Positions 53,401 to 64,000 of a stretch of DNA of 64,000 nt are shown one piece after another (position 1 is the first letter of the stretch; the number at the start of each line of letters is the position of its first letter). Source of the DNA: Dysidea avara (taxonomy: Eukaryota; Porifera; Demospongiae; Dictyoceratida; Dysideidae); the NCBI RefSeq assembly GCF_963678975.1, contig NC_089279.1, positions 32,142,660-32,206,659 of the forward strand, given 5' to 3'. Both the position numbers and the translations under genes were made by a program. The notes under the pieces were generated by a model, which ran no database searches, was not told the origin of the DNA, and saw only the letters and a program-made list of their open reading frames with translations.

Positions 53401-56400
53401 AAATTTACCTATTATTCTTTCCAGATTTCCCAAAATTTCTCCTATTTATCTTGTTTAAACCAGGCGTGCGCCCACAGCTGGCCAAAGGCTGCCTGTGGGC
53501 GCGTGCCTGATTTACTGAAATTGTTTCCATAAAAGTGTGTATGTGTGTGTACCTATCTATCTACCTATCTATGTTTGTCCGTACGCACCCACGTGAGCAA
53601 AATCGTTAAATAATGGTAAAAGCAGCTTTTACGTAAGAAGTAAAAGTGAAATGATCGCAGTCTGTATTAAACTTCTGCACACGTGAACTTTGCTCTAAGG
53701 TGGTTTCTTTTTAGCGGACTGAAATGCGGGTGTGGCGACTTTCCTCAGACTTTGTAAATTACCTTCCCTTTGAGGTTTCAGGCGTTTAACAACTGAAAAG
53801 CAACGGTGCAGGCCTTGTACACTACCAGGAATAGCCTATCGCTTCGAGTTGAAAGGGGGTGTATCCCTTACGTGTGCGAACGAAAATGAAGAGGCTTTGT
53901 CGAGAGAATTTGTGGGAAAAAACATGATAATCAAACTATAAAACAGAAACTTCTGTGCGTAATATGTTGGTTATTTGTTTTACAAGCGCTTCCTTAGCAG
54001 TGAATAGCAATGTCATTGAATGAATTACGAAAATTTCATGAATTACAAAATACGAGAATTAGCTAGCAATATTATTACACAACCCAAAACTACCCTATTG
54101 GTTAAAACAATAAAATAGTAATACATAGTTGGTTAATTCATAGTAGCATATCCTATCTATGGTTAATTCCAGATGACTTAGCTAGCTGCATGGCGCCTGG
54201 TTTTTAGAAGTAGCGCAACATCAACTTGTTTATTCTTGTATCTAGCCTATTATTCCATATTAATGCTCATTTAGTTTCTATGGCTAGTTGCTTAGTTTTC
54301 AAGATGCCGGTATAAGCACAATTAATTAATAGCCATAAATGAAGCATTTTTGCTAGCCATAAATAGTTACAACAGACTTAGAATATCTGTAGTAATAATT
54401 CAAGTGTTTTCAATAATATTATTAGTGTATTAAAGCTGCAGCTATAGCTACATGCTAAGTTAGGTAGATAATAATAATATCAATATGTTAAGATACACTG
54501 GTATAAGATGCACAAGTTTCAGAATAGTGCAGCTACATCCCTGATGCTGGCTACAGATTGTTAACATGAAATGATCTGACTGCTCTATTAGAATATTTGA
54601 GCGTTCTATTAGAGTATATCGATCTTTTAGAGACTTTTCAGCCAGCACTCTTATAATAATGCCAGCTATATATCATTTTTAGTAACTTAACTCTTTCTAC
54701 TAGCTAATCAAGAATAGAGACACCCCTTACCTCCACCGATTATTTCCATGAACGTCCAATAATTCTAAAATTATGCCTGTAACCATCCTATTATTCCGGA
54801 ATTATTCTCATGAAATTGGTGACCTATTATTCTACAAATTATGCCAACATATTAGACACAAGCCTAGCTTTAATGAAGAGAAAGATCTTGACATCTGGTG
54901 TACAAATCATCTAAAGCCATCCTTACACTGTCAGAGAACTGCAGAAAAGCTTCCCAGGCTCTTGGTCTGCTCAGAAGGCCTTTTAAGATCAACTCTGTAA
55001 ATACTTCTTATACAAAATGTATCACTTTTCATACAAAATGTATCATTTGAAGTACAGTACTGTGTACAAGTTTGGAACCCATACCTGGCCAAAGATATTC
55101 ATGGTCTACATTTGTCTTATGAATGAAAACCGTCTGGAAAAATTAGATCTGTATCCGCTCTTCTGTAGACATTAAAGGAGATATTTTGATTGAAGTTTAC
55201 AGAATAATGAATGGATACTATGACATGGAGCCATCTACATTATTCATACTCAATAGTTCTAACATCACCAGAGACCACCAGCTTAAGTTGTTGAAAGTGA
55301 TATTACTTGTTCAGCAGCACTTCTTTTCAAACAGAGCTGTTAACCTTTACCAAACGTGGTTGTCCATAGTGTTATTCAAGCAGCGGTTAGATGAGTTTTG
55401 GGAACAATCCGGATATGGGCACACTCAAAGGCCTGCAGCCTTGTTAGGACATTCCAGCCCATTAAATAATAATAATCCTTCCTCAGACACCTCAACTCTC
55501 ACACAATACCTTTGAGACACATGTGCATTTAATTTCTTATGCATTGTTTTCCATCTTGTGCCGATGATTGCAATTCCTGGAAGTCCGTTAAGCTTTCACG
55601 TGATTTACTTTCTTTTAAGACCTGTCTGGAAGGTAATAAAGAGCTAAACTGACAGCAATTCCTGTAAACACAAGTAGCAGGAATAAACATAAATTTTCCA
55701 CTGAAAGGGGACCTCACTCATAAGTGAGCAAATATCACTTGTTTTAGCCTAACATGGTAAAACAAAGTGGTGAACCTTATGCCACAGTATTCACTATTTT
55801 TAGGTAGTGATGGTCACCGTAGTATCATGTGTTGTTGATCACTACTTGATTGCTACAAGAAAAAGTAGTGATCACTGCTTAAAAATAGCAAATACTGTGG
55901 TATGTAGAAAGTAGTAGTGAACTTCATTTTACTGTGCAGGTGTCACTCCAAGCACCTTTACAGGTGCATAGTAGGCCTGCATCAAATATGCCAGCAAGCA
56001 TAGTAGGCTGGAGTGCTAAGCATAATGCTAGCATAATATTAGGTGACTATATGGAGTTTAATTCCTTTACAATAATAATAGATCGATACTCCCTAATACA
56101 GCAGTGCAAACTACAATAGAACACTCAAATGCATTGTATGTAGATCAATACTCTCTAATAGAATAGTGAAAGCGATAGTTGATTAAAGTTTCAAAGATTG
56201 TGGTAAGAAATGTTGCTAACCTAGGAGCACAATGCAAGTAAGCATAATGGGAACACTGAAGAGCATAATAGGTGAAAAGTTTGAGAAATTCCTGGGCAAA
56301 ATTTGGAGCACTGATATTTGACTAATAGTGCGTTTACACTAGCAGTTGGGCACGGTACGGAACAGTACAGCATGGCACGGTACGCTTAATTTTTGCTAGT

Positions 56401-59400
56401 GTAAACGGGTATCGATCTGAGCCAAACCGTTGCGTGCCGGGCTCGCCTGGCCCGGCTACTTCAACCGTGCTGGCTCGGTACGGCACGACACGGTAGACAA
56501 ATTGAAACAAACCTTGCTATATCCTTGGTTGCTGTACGTAAATACGATGGCTTCTACCATGGCCAAACGTGAAACAAAGTCCAGTTACTACGTTTGACTT
56601 GAAATGAGCTGTCCATTGAGTGGTAGCCGCTGATATTGTCCCTCAAACAGATTGCTGGTAACTTGTGCGACAGCAACAGCTTGAAAATGGCAAGGGGATC
56701 TTGTAGGATGATACTTTAGCCATCATATAAACTTTCCAGCACGGTTATTTCCTTACCAATGTAAACGTGCACTTAAAACGTAGCATACCGTACCGTGCTG
56801 TACAGTACCGAGCTGGAGCTACTAGTGTAAACACACTATAAGGCCTATTAATTACAGGTTGAGCAGGCTGCTTACTCCCTTTTTTGCTGAAGACATTTAG
56901 TTCACCACTATGTACATTTTGCTTGTGTATGTAGACTATAACGTACTAAGAATACACTTTATTATAATAAGGAAACCTGGCAAGTACACCTCAACTGTGT
57001 TCGTTATGTGCTGTACTTGACATGATCACTATAATGAGCTGGTTGTATTAATGAGGTCATGAAGTAGCATATACTGTGACTGAAGTAGAAATTAAATTTG
57101 CACTAGATAGTTAGCTGCGGGTGTATGTTACCATCTTTATTTTGCTACTCACTATATGATCCCTACTTGAGTTTAAATTCCTTGTACTTGTCATTAAGCC
57201 TACAAAGATTTGTTGGGGCCTGAGGTGAAATTGTAGATGTTATGCATGTTGGCTTTAAAATGTAACATACTTGTAGTGTTGAGGTGGGAATGTGTATGAT
57301 TTGTCTTCATCGTATTCATAAGTGCATGTTACATGTAAACCATACAGTCTTAACTCTAACTGCTACTCAATAAATTGGCTAGCAAATAAAAATTTATTTC
57401 GTAGTCAGTAATAATATCCACCAAAGCTGTGAAAGATGGTGTAGCCTTTAAATGCCTGGGTGAAAAAAGTTGTGAAATCAAAGGTGGCGGCCAAGAAATG
57501 GCTGCAATGATGTTAATGCTATTAAATTTTAATAATGGCTGTGTGCACTGTTAAAAATTATTAGCATTAACATCATTGCAACCATTTGCTGGCTGCCACC
57601 TTTGATTTCACAACTTTTTCACTCAGGCTTTTTTAGGTCGCACCATTTTTTTGCAGCTTGGCTAGATGTTTTTGTGCGGATTTCCTTATTTTTGTATGTT
57701 ATAAGGCCCCAAAACCAGACTTTGGGGTTTGTTTTTTACTCAAATATTTTCTTTTCTATACAGACACAATAATCATTATTGAAGACAGACTTATAAATGC
57801 TTCTATTGGTAAATCTATGAAGTTACAAATGTTTATTTATAAGCAAAATTTTCATTTATAAAGCAGATATTGAGTGAGGTGATCAACCAAGGTATGTAAC
57901 AGTGGTTCAGTGGTTAAAGATGCGGGTGTTAAGTATGGAGATCCCTGGTTTGAACTCTGGTAAGCTTTTTTGACATCTTTGTGCATCCTTTTACCCCGTG
58001 GTGACTGCTCTATTAGAGTATCTCAATCCTGCGATTTTACACTTGTTCAGTTTTTGTTTTATAACTTTGTCGCTGTAACTCTATTGCTATTCAAACTATC
58101 AAAAGGCACTGCTATGATGATCAGCCTATCTACACACCGATTTTAAAGTTATTTCCATACTCAGTTTACTCTGTAGCCGTGACAAAAGTTTGATCTTGTT
58201 TTACATGAATAAGCACTCATAACTCCTTGGATATTGATCAGATTCACAGCCAACTTGGTATGTGAATTCACCTTTATATGCTTTTCATTTGTGCCAAACA
58301 TTGAGATAATAAAATTACATGTTTATGTTTTATAGCAATTTTTGAAAAGTGTATGAAAAGAAATTGAATAATAAGAAAAAGAAATACACAAAATTTTGAA
58401 TGTCCATATCTCACAAATGGCTGTTGTGAATTTAATCAAATATGCTGCATAGCCTGCCCTACCTGGTGGACAGCTATAGTACAAAAATGGTGTGCTTTGG
58501 AGAAGGGCCTTGGAGCTATGCACGTGTGAAAAGGCTGTTTTATTTCTTCCTGTCATCAACATATTCATGGTGTGGCGCACCGGCTAACTATTTAATACAT
58601 CAAGTTTATCATGTACCACGGTAGTGGTACATAATAGGGATCAGGCAGAAATTTTTCAAAACACTCTAATAGAACGCACGCCAAAAGCAGCCTTCCGGGC
58701 TTTAGATTTTATTTCTAAAACATTCTAGACCTTTCTTTTGTGTTTACAACACTAGCCAACAAGTATTAAAAGTAAGGGAAATGGTTTTAGGTGTTTTTTA
58801 AAATTTTGAAAATGGTTAGATTCTCCATCTTCTTCTTTCTTTCTTCTTTCTTTCTTCTTTCTTTCTTCTTTCTGTCTTGTTTCGCGCGCCTACAGCTCGT
58901 AGGAAGTAGATATCAGCCCTAAAAACGTATGGCGTATTTAAAAAACATTCGTACCCAGGTCTGTGTGGTATTAAAATTTTCCCTCTCTAATGCGATTGCG
59001 AGATATAGAGCAAGAATCACTCTTCGAGACGCCATTCGATCGAGAAGCCATACAGATGATAATATAGAATTGTTTAAAATTCCATTGCTTTAGCTCACAG
59101 GACTAAAATGCATCAAGTTGTATCACACTAAACATTAAACATAACTATTGTTCGCTGAAACTCGGGTTTTAGACTTCCTTCATTACGAGACAGTGAAGGG
59201 GGTGTGGCCCGCGATTGAAAAATAAAAAGCGGGATACTCCGTATACTCAGCACTTTAATTGGAGTCGACCACGTTTTGTCAAGCGTGTGTTTTACTCGTG
59301 TTGAGATTTCGCACCGCTTCGTTGCAGTAAACGGTCACACTAGTGGATTTATCTACTCGTCAAAGGAAAGTGGTATTGTTTACTGTATTGTTAACTGTAT

Positions 59401-62400
59401 TGTTAACTAATTGTTTATTAAACTTATTTATGTAATTGTTTATTGCCAGTTGATATTACAATGGGTTTCTTTATTAAACAATCATGTACTGTTGAACGTA
59501 TATTTAAGAAGTAGTCCATGTGCATGGACATGAAAAAAATCATGAAACTAGTGGGGCAAAAAAATTATTAATTTTCAACAAGTAGAATAGGGATCAAAGA
59601 TTTGATTTTGACAAAAACTGCGTAAACAAGAAGTAATAGGGATGATAATCCACAAAATTCTATGCATCATCAGTTCAAAGCAAGTTATTTGAATAGTGTA
59701 CACTCAATTTGCGATTCCTATTTCAACTTGTGGTTAAATTTTGTTAAAATGTTGAAATAGGAATCGCTAATTGAGTGTACACTATTCAAATAACTTGCTT
59801 TGAACTGATGATGCATAGAATTTTGTGGATTATCATCCCTATTACTTCTTGATTACGCAGTTTTTTTCAAAATCAAATCTTTGATCCCTATTCTACTTGT
59901 TGAAAATTAATAATTTTTTTGCCCCACTAGTATTATTAACTCCTCTACCAGTCTTGGCTGATACATCTCTTGTGAACAGATTACATCTATCTATAATATG
60001 TGACCTGCCCTACAAAAACAGGGTATGTGGGGTGGATGAAATTTACCTACTTTTCAATCTTTCATTGCTAATAATTATTTCTAATGCCAACGGCCATGCA
60101 ATTTTCACTCCTTATTTAACCATTTAATTGGCTTTATAATACAAGTTTTTAATTCCAATACTGACATATCACCTGATGTGTGACAGTTGCATAGTTTGTT
60201 CCAACATCCCCTGTTTTCACAGGCCAGGTCACAATTTATTTATGTTTGTGTAATGTCAAGAAACCAGCCATCATATACGTACCAGCATAATGCTTGTGTA
60301 TGTTGTCTATTTGTATAGAACTGTTCATAGTCATGCTTTTAACTATTATAATGCTATGACCATGTAATTTCATCAAATAGATTGTACACACATACGGATT
60401 GAAGGTAGTGTACGTGGTAGCACAGGCTTATTAGAGTGTCAACTTACTGATGGTACATGGGGTACTGTGTGTAAGTCAGGATTTCACTGGGAAGCAGCTA
60501 ATGCAGTATGCAAGCAGTTGGGATATGATAAGTCCTCTAATTATGAAACAGCGTAGGTTAATTATAAAGTATATATTAATGACTAGCCTTGGGGCATGCA
60601 CTTTAAATCTTTAACTGTGGTATGTGTGTTTGTACATAAGTTTGTCCCATACATGTAAAGTTTCAAACTAAAGCTCACAGTTTCATGCAGAATTAAACAC
60701 CGTGTTATGGCAGGTATGCTTTGTCACTGTGTATTGAGGGAATTGTTGTGAGGGGTTTCCTACAAATTTTATAAGTATTCTGTTAAAAATATTAGCCTTG
60801 TATGTTAGCAGGTACCGTAAAACATTTTGATATGCATGCACGCGCACTTTAATATTTGAGTGGGTTGTTAAAGAATTTTGAGAAAGAGTATTAGGCCGTG
60901 CAAACTTAATCATATGTTTCTGATCCTACCAATTCCCCAACATTGATCAGGTGACCAAGCTTTTTTTTTGCAACTTTTGGTGTGTGGTACACTAATTTTG
61001 ACATAGCAGGTACATGGAATTATAGGGAAAAACAAAGTTGATGTATAAAGTTAGTGTATCTATATAAGAAAAAGTGTTTATAAGACATGAAAACCTTTCA
61101 ACAGATATAAAATATTATAAATTATTGCATGGTGATTGTACAAGTCATCCAGCAAAAATTGATCAGAAAGGGAACCAGAAATATATAATTAACTTTTCAT
61201 GGCCTTATATTATAACAGACAAAGTAAGTAAAAAGGACCCATAAAACTATGGCTATAAGAATGGCAAATCTGCTCAAGTTGACGAAGGGCATAAGAACTG
61301 TGCAGTCACTTCTCTCTGTACTAAAATGCTATATGTAAGCACCTGCCATTGGATTTCTTCCAATTGTGGAGACATCTAAGAGGTCCAGTATTGATTTGTT
61401 AATACTTCACTCATAAGCTGTGTTTTAAGTTATTTCTGCATGTAGAAAACATGGAGGGTATTGAGGTGTTCAGAAACTGGTCCAACACTTGTTTATTAGT
61501 ATTATTCTAATGTAATAGTCACTACATATGCTCTGGTAGTCAAGTACATGTATAAAAAGTGCCAGTTAAGTTTTAAAACAGTTTTAGAAGTTGAAACTAT
61601 TTTAAAAATCACAAATGTTTCAAGGTTTGATTTCTTCAATGCACTGTATTGATTACGCATGTGTGATTATGGTGATGATCAAGAGTTATACTACCAACTT
61701 GTGTTATCTTACAGACGGAACAGTGGAGATTATTTATCTCATCTTCCTATTGCTGTTTGTTACACTGACTGTTCAGCTGATCTTGACAAATTCAGCCAGT
61801 GTAATCTGCAGCACTTTTGTGCTGAGCCGTGTTCTTATTTTGATTATGTCACTATCAGTTGCGGTAAGTATTTCAGTTTCTGTTTTGGTTTGAATTTGTA
61901 AATCTTATCTACATGTAATATTTTAGCTAACAACGGTGATGACAATCCTACTGATGGCAGTTTTGATGATAAATCTACTCCTAGACACAGATCTACTGGA
62001 ACTGTAGCCGGTACTACAATTGGAGGCCTGTCAGTTTTTGGAGTCATCTTACTGTTAGTTATTTGTCGTATCTATGTGAGGTACTCATACATTCGACGAC
62101 GGAATAATAATAATCAGACCTATGTTGTTACTCAACAACGACATCCAAGAATGTTAATAGCCAGAATGAGTCGTACTACTACAGTACCATCGGGTCCCCC
62201 ACCACCTCCTCCTTACACTCCAACCCAACCCACAAATGATTATACTCCAGTTCCACCAAGAAGTTATCAACCAGTTGCTACTGATGACTACACTACTACA
62301 CCAACTGCTCCATCTAGTGATATACCATCAGAACCACCACCTGAATATACTCCTAGGGTATCTACTGATGATGTGCCACTTGTTACTCAGGATACCGAAC

Positions 62401-62405
62401 AGTAA
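50433..62405 (+). CDS. gene D: single-SRCR type I receptor with PPxY tail, four exons
   Basis: Exons 50433-50490, 60381-60552, 61715-61863 and 61927-62405 total 858 bp, 285 codons plus TAA. The signal peptide (two adjacent ATGs; 50433 is taken) ends VLSSG. The SRCR halves carry THIRIEG, LLECQLTDGTWGTVC and AVCKQLGY, then VCYTDC, FSQC, HFCAEPC and ISC. The stalk NNGDDNPTDGSFDDKSTPRH is acidic but has no long repeat. TM: GTTIGGLSVFGVILLLVI. The tail is as in B and C with PPPY, PPEY and DDVPLVTQD. It differs from B and C by a 63-bp intron between SRCR and stalk, which must be spliced because reading through meets TGA. Intron 1 is 9.9 kb and full of transposons. Confidence 0.88.
50860..51179. mobile_element. 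PIF/Harbinger-like MITE in intron 1 of D
   Basis: TGCACCTATCAATGTTA...TAACATTGATAGGTGCA with TSD TTA (50857-50859, 51180-51182). CCCGGGAGGGG-type arms make it strongly foldback. The TWA target fits PIF/Harbinger. Confidence 0.85.
51183..52358 (+). other. intron 1 of D, nothing recognised
   Basis: Small ORFs at 51540-51764 (minus) and 51789-51992 (plus) have no known motif. Base composition is mixed. Confidence 0.4.
52359..52440 (+). repeat. SINE 3'-end copy
   Basis: AACATCTTAGGCCTTTACAAGGCCTTCTGGTATACAGGCT...ACTTTAATCAT matches the 3' part of 46445-46615. The upstream tRNA-like part is missing, so it is a truncated copy or a LINE-like 3' tail. Confidence 0.6.
52441..54857 (+). other. intron 1 of D, unassigned repeats
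   Basis: Holds a strong hairpin GGCGTGCGCCCACAG...CTGTGGGCGCGTGCC at 53463-53508, a TATCTATCTACC run (53551-53570) and GACTGCTCTATTAG modules at 54577-54627. No gene seen. Confidence 0.4.
54858..55515 (+). pseudogene. LINE ORF2 C-terminal remnant
   Basis: Plus-strand pieces in several frames: KPSFNEEKDLDIWCTNHLKP, then YCVQVWNPYLAKDI-like sequence near 55056, then EVYRIMNGYYDMEPSTLF...FSNRAVNLYQTW...RLDEFWEQSGYGHT. This order is typical of the C-terminal half of CR1/L2/Jockey-group LINE proteins. Stops and shifts between the pieces make it dead. Different family from the LINE at 38 kb. Confidence 0.65.
55516..55989 (+). other. intron 1 of D, nothing recognised
   Basis: Imperfect inverted AAAGTAGTGATCACTGC / GTAGTGATGGTCACC words around 55800-55880. 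Otherwise no feature. Confidence 0.4.
55990..56300. mobile_element. decayed relative of the 446-bp hAT-like MITE
   Basis: Shares AGCATAATGCTAGCATAAT, GAGCATAATAGGTGAAA and two GATC.ATACTC.CTAATA modules with 13847-14292. Ends not resolved. Confidence 0.5.
56326..56838. mobile_element. TAGTG(C/T)GTTTACACTAG MITE
   Basis: Inverted ends with 3-bp TSD TAA (56323-56325, 56839-56841). Subterminal repeats of CACGGTACGG / CCGTACCGTG type. No coding content. Superfamily not assigned; the TAA target would allow PIF/Harbinger. Confidence 0.75.
57005..57070. repeat. short dispersed repeat shared with 23336-23470
   Basis: ACTTGACATGATCACTA...AATGAG.TGGT.GTATTAATG..GTCATG matches two tandem-like stretches downstream of gene B. 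Confidence 0.5.
57424..58620. mobile_element. compact copy of the composite element of 4637-9748
   Basis: The head palindrome 57424-57660 has AAGGTGGCGGCCAAGAAATGGCTG as in 4701-4735, followed by a GGCCCCAAAACC...TTTGGGG hairpin. The tail 58000-58620 aligns to 8930-9720. The minisatellite is absent, and a tRNA-like segment lies between head and tail. Confidence 0.6.
57897..57975 (+). repeat. tRNA-like RNA polymerase III promoter segment (SINE-like)
   Basis: Box A TGGTTCAGTGG and box B GGTTTGAACTC lie about 35 bases apart and are followed by a T run (57966-57970). The would-be T-stem does not pair well, so it is a tRNA-derived repeat rather than a functional tRNA gene. Confidence 0.5.
58621..59546 (+). 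other. intron 1 of D, no gene recognised
   Basis: Contains a CTTT-rich microsatellite (58829-58875) and repeated TTGTTAACTGTATTG words (59378-59406). Confidence 0.45.
59547..59931. repeat. 385-bp near-perfect palindrome
   Basis: ACTAGTGGGGCAAAAAAATT...AATTTTTTTGCCCCACTAGT with arms of about 170 bp that differ at few positions, and a short loop (CTTGTGGTTAAATTTTG). Contains AATAGGGATCAAAG as in 21509-21707. Foldback or MITE element; the target site is ambiguous because CTAG is itself symmetric. Confidence 0.85.
59997..60236. mobile_element. TGTGACC-type MITE
   Basis: ATGTGACCTGCCCTACAAAA and the inverse ...CACAGGCCAGGTCACA. Closest to the 44236-44489 copy (CAGGGTATGTGG / CAGGGCATGTGG). Confidence 0.7.
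60381..60552 (+). CDS. gene D exon 2 (SRCR first half)
   Basis: 172 bp, two codons longer than in B and C (extra GSVRGST loop). AG acceptor (AAATAG), donor GC|GTAGGT, the same phases as the paralogues. Confidence 0.88.
60553..61714 (+). other. intron 2 of gene D
   Basis: No repeat or gene recognised; ends in TTATCTTACAG. Confidence 0.5.
61715..61863 (+). CDS. gene D exon 3 (SRCR second half)
   Basis: RNSGDYLSHLPIAVCYTDC...FSQC...HFCAEPC...YVTISC, the cysteine spacing of SRCR C-terminal halves. Donor G|GTAAGT at 61864. Confidence 0.88.
61927..62405 (+). CDS. gene D exon 4 (stalk, TM, tail)
   Basis: The acceptor ATTTTAG ends at 61926; the G|CT join gives Ala. It encodes an acidic stalk, TM, RYSYIRRRNNN basic stop-transfer and the conserved tail to TAA 62403-62405. 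Confidence 0.9.
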
Positions 62406-62602
62406 CTGCATTACTATATGTCTGTCTGTGTCTACACTAAATAATGTGGTTGACTGACTGTGCACTTTGTAATTAACCAAGCTATATGAAATACAGCTTG
62501 ATTATTATTATTATTATGACATTTGTGAACTGACTGTCTGAAGCATGTAGTGGGTGAAACACCCCTTGAAATATGCACAGTAAAAATATATACATATACA
62601 TT
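62406..62602 (+). other. 3' flank of gene D
   Basis: Short AT-rich 3' UTR candidate with TTATTATTATTATTATGA; no canonical AATAAA within the first 150 bases (AAATAATG at 62438). Confidence 0.4.
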
Positions 62603-63460
62603 CAGGGGCGGATCTAGGATTTATAAAAGGGGGGGGGGGGGGGGCTAACTCAAGGTACTAATCTCTTGGGTAGCATGCTGGAACTAGGGGGGTCTGGGGG
62701 CATGCCCCCCCAGGAAAATTTTGAAAAATAGATGCTACAACACTGCAATTTGGAGACATTTCCACATAAAATTCATAATATTTTCTGCCTGTAGATATTT
62801 TATATACTGCCTTTAGATTATAGGTATGGCTCTCTGAAGCATTTTGCTAATGGAAAAGTTTGGGTAGGTACAGACAACCAAGTACATGATGCACTCCTCT
62901 CACAATTGCTCAACACTGAATAGGTGCATGTTAGAATAATAATGTTGAAAGTGGAAAATTTTGAAATTTGAACAATACAAGATTGAATCTGAGAGCATTT
63001 TCAATGGAAATTGTGAACCTGAATTAAGTATTGTCATACATATTAACTACACAAGTAGATGAATGAAGCCCTTTAAACAGACCAATTCACTTCATTGCAT
63101 GTATAGGTACAGGCAGATTTGGAAAAATTCTATAACAGAACCAACTACATGTTTCCAGTGAATGTTCTATTAGAGTAGTTAGCTGACTGCTCTATTAGAG
63201 TATCTCGATCTTGTAAACCTCCAATGCTGATTCGGGTCCTTGTTGCCTAAATGTTAGCATAAATCCACTGATAATACCTTGGAAAGACGTTTATAAGGTG
63301 GTTTTATGAGTATTTGTATTATTAGTGATCATATAATTATGCTAAGACAAACTTTCATTATAATACTCAGCATATTGATCAAGTAAAGCCTAAATATGAA
63401 GGGGGGGGGGCTTCAGCCCCCAAAGCCCCCCCCCCCCCCCCCCCCCTGGATCCGCCCCTG
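62603..63460. mobile_element. CAGGGGCGGATC non-autonomous transposon
   Basis: 858 bp, ends CAGGGGCGGATCTAGG and CCTGGATCCGCCCCTG, with 5-bp TSD ACATT (62598-62602, 63461-63465). G-run near the left end and C-run near the right. GACTGCTCTATTAGAG modules at 63164-63212. No transposase ORF. Confidence 0.85.
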
Positions 63461-63465
63461 ACATT

Positions 63466-64000
63466 ATAGATTATTTTAAAAGTCAGAGTTGATTTTCCGG
63501 TAAATTTCAAAGTTGATGTACCACTGTATTGTGTATGAGAACATTCTGTAACTAGCTATCAGCAAGAGTGAATCCACAAATCTTTGAGACTAAGAGAAAT
63601 CAGTATCCTAGTAGACTACTTAGAATGGCTGCTGACTCATTGTGGCTTATTCTGCAAACCATTCAAATTCTGGGTGAAAACTAGTAGTTGTGGCATGTAA
63701 TAACCCATTAGATATGGTTGTCATTTATCTTCTTGGAACTGTTTTTGTTTGTAAATATACCACCTGATAACCTATAATATTGCTGCAATTTATCTATGGT
63801 ATAGTCAAGGGTCCAACATTCAACTTTTAATCTGCTATCTGCTATCCATACATTTTCCTACGTTTTGTGGCATTTTACAGTGGGTCCTCCATTATCCAAA
63901 CACCTGTGTGAGTTCAATTGCGTAATGTGTTCAGATACGTAAGTGAATTTGTACAATACTGGTATCAAGACTTGCGTATACCAAACAACTGTCAGTATAG
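63466..64000. other. no feature recognised
   Basis: AT-rich; no coding frame, no repeat shared with the rest of the window that I could see. Confidence 0.4.

Noticed and set aside
55186-55515. Possible host gene of 109 codons
   Set aside because: Matches the C-terminal region of LINE ORF2 proteins, with upstream pieces in other frames.

Overview
The window looks like metazoan nuclear DNA. It is AT-rich, genes are split by GT-AG introns, exons are short, and most of the sequence is transposon and satellite debris. Single-SRCR receptor genes together with this repeat style suggest a demosponge of the Amphimedon type. That assignment is an inference from recognition, not from a search.

The gene content is one tandem plus-strand cluster of paralogous receptor genes. 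Each has a signal-peptide exon, one SRCR domain split over two exons, an acidic juxtamembrane stalk, one transmembrane helix and a proline-rich cytoplasmic tail. The tail carries two PPxY motifs and a C-terminal acidic DDVPL[LV] motif. Copy A (1500-10547, 5' end outside the window) is a wreck. Copies B (15896-22623), C (41788-50015) and D (50433-62405) join into uninterrupted frames of 336, 285 and 285 codons. Two orphan tail-exon fossils lie between B and C (about 26455-26735 and 28734-29068). The tail DNA is almost identical in all copies while the ectodomains differ. Copy B carries 47 consecutive aspartates encoded by GAT repeats, hidden behind poly-Met and poly-His shadow frames.

Layout. 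1-10.5 kb: pseudogene A, whose third exon is split by a 5.1 kb composite element containing a 61-bp minisatellite. 10.6-15.5 kb: a Ty1/copia LTR retrotransposon with near-identical LTRs but six in-frame stops, itself hit by a 446-bp hAT-like insertion. 15.9-22.6 kb: gene B. 22.6-29.4 kb: gene-poor, with the tail fossils, a LINE remnant and MITEs. 29.4-41.5 kb: two units bounded by TTAGCACA...TGTGCTAA, the larger holding a 26-bp minisatellite interrupted by a 1.39 kb palindrome and a 5'-truncated LINE. 41.8-50.0 kb: gene C. 50.4-62.4 kb: gene D, with a 9.9 kb first intron. 62.4-64 kb: one more non-autonomous transposon.

A short module (GACTGCTCTATTAGAG plus a TCGATC end) recurs about 20 times and sits inside non-autonomous elements with different termini and target-site lengths. 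No rRNA gene, CRISPR array or bacterial-type operon is present. All exon joins, TSD and TIR calls were made by eye from the sequence; no database search was run.
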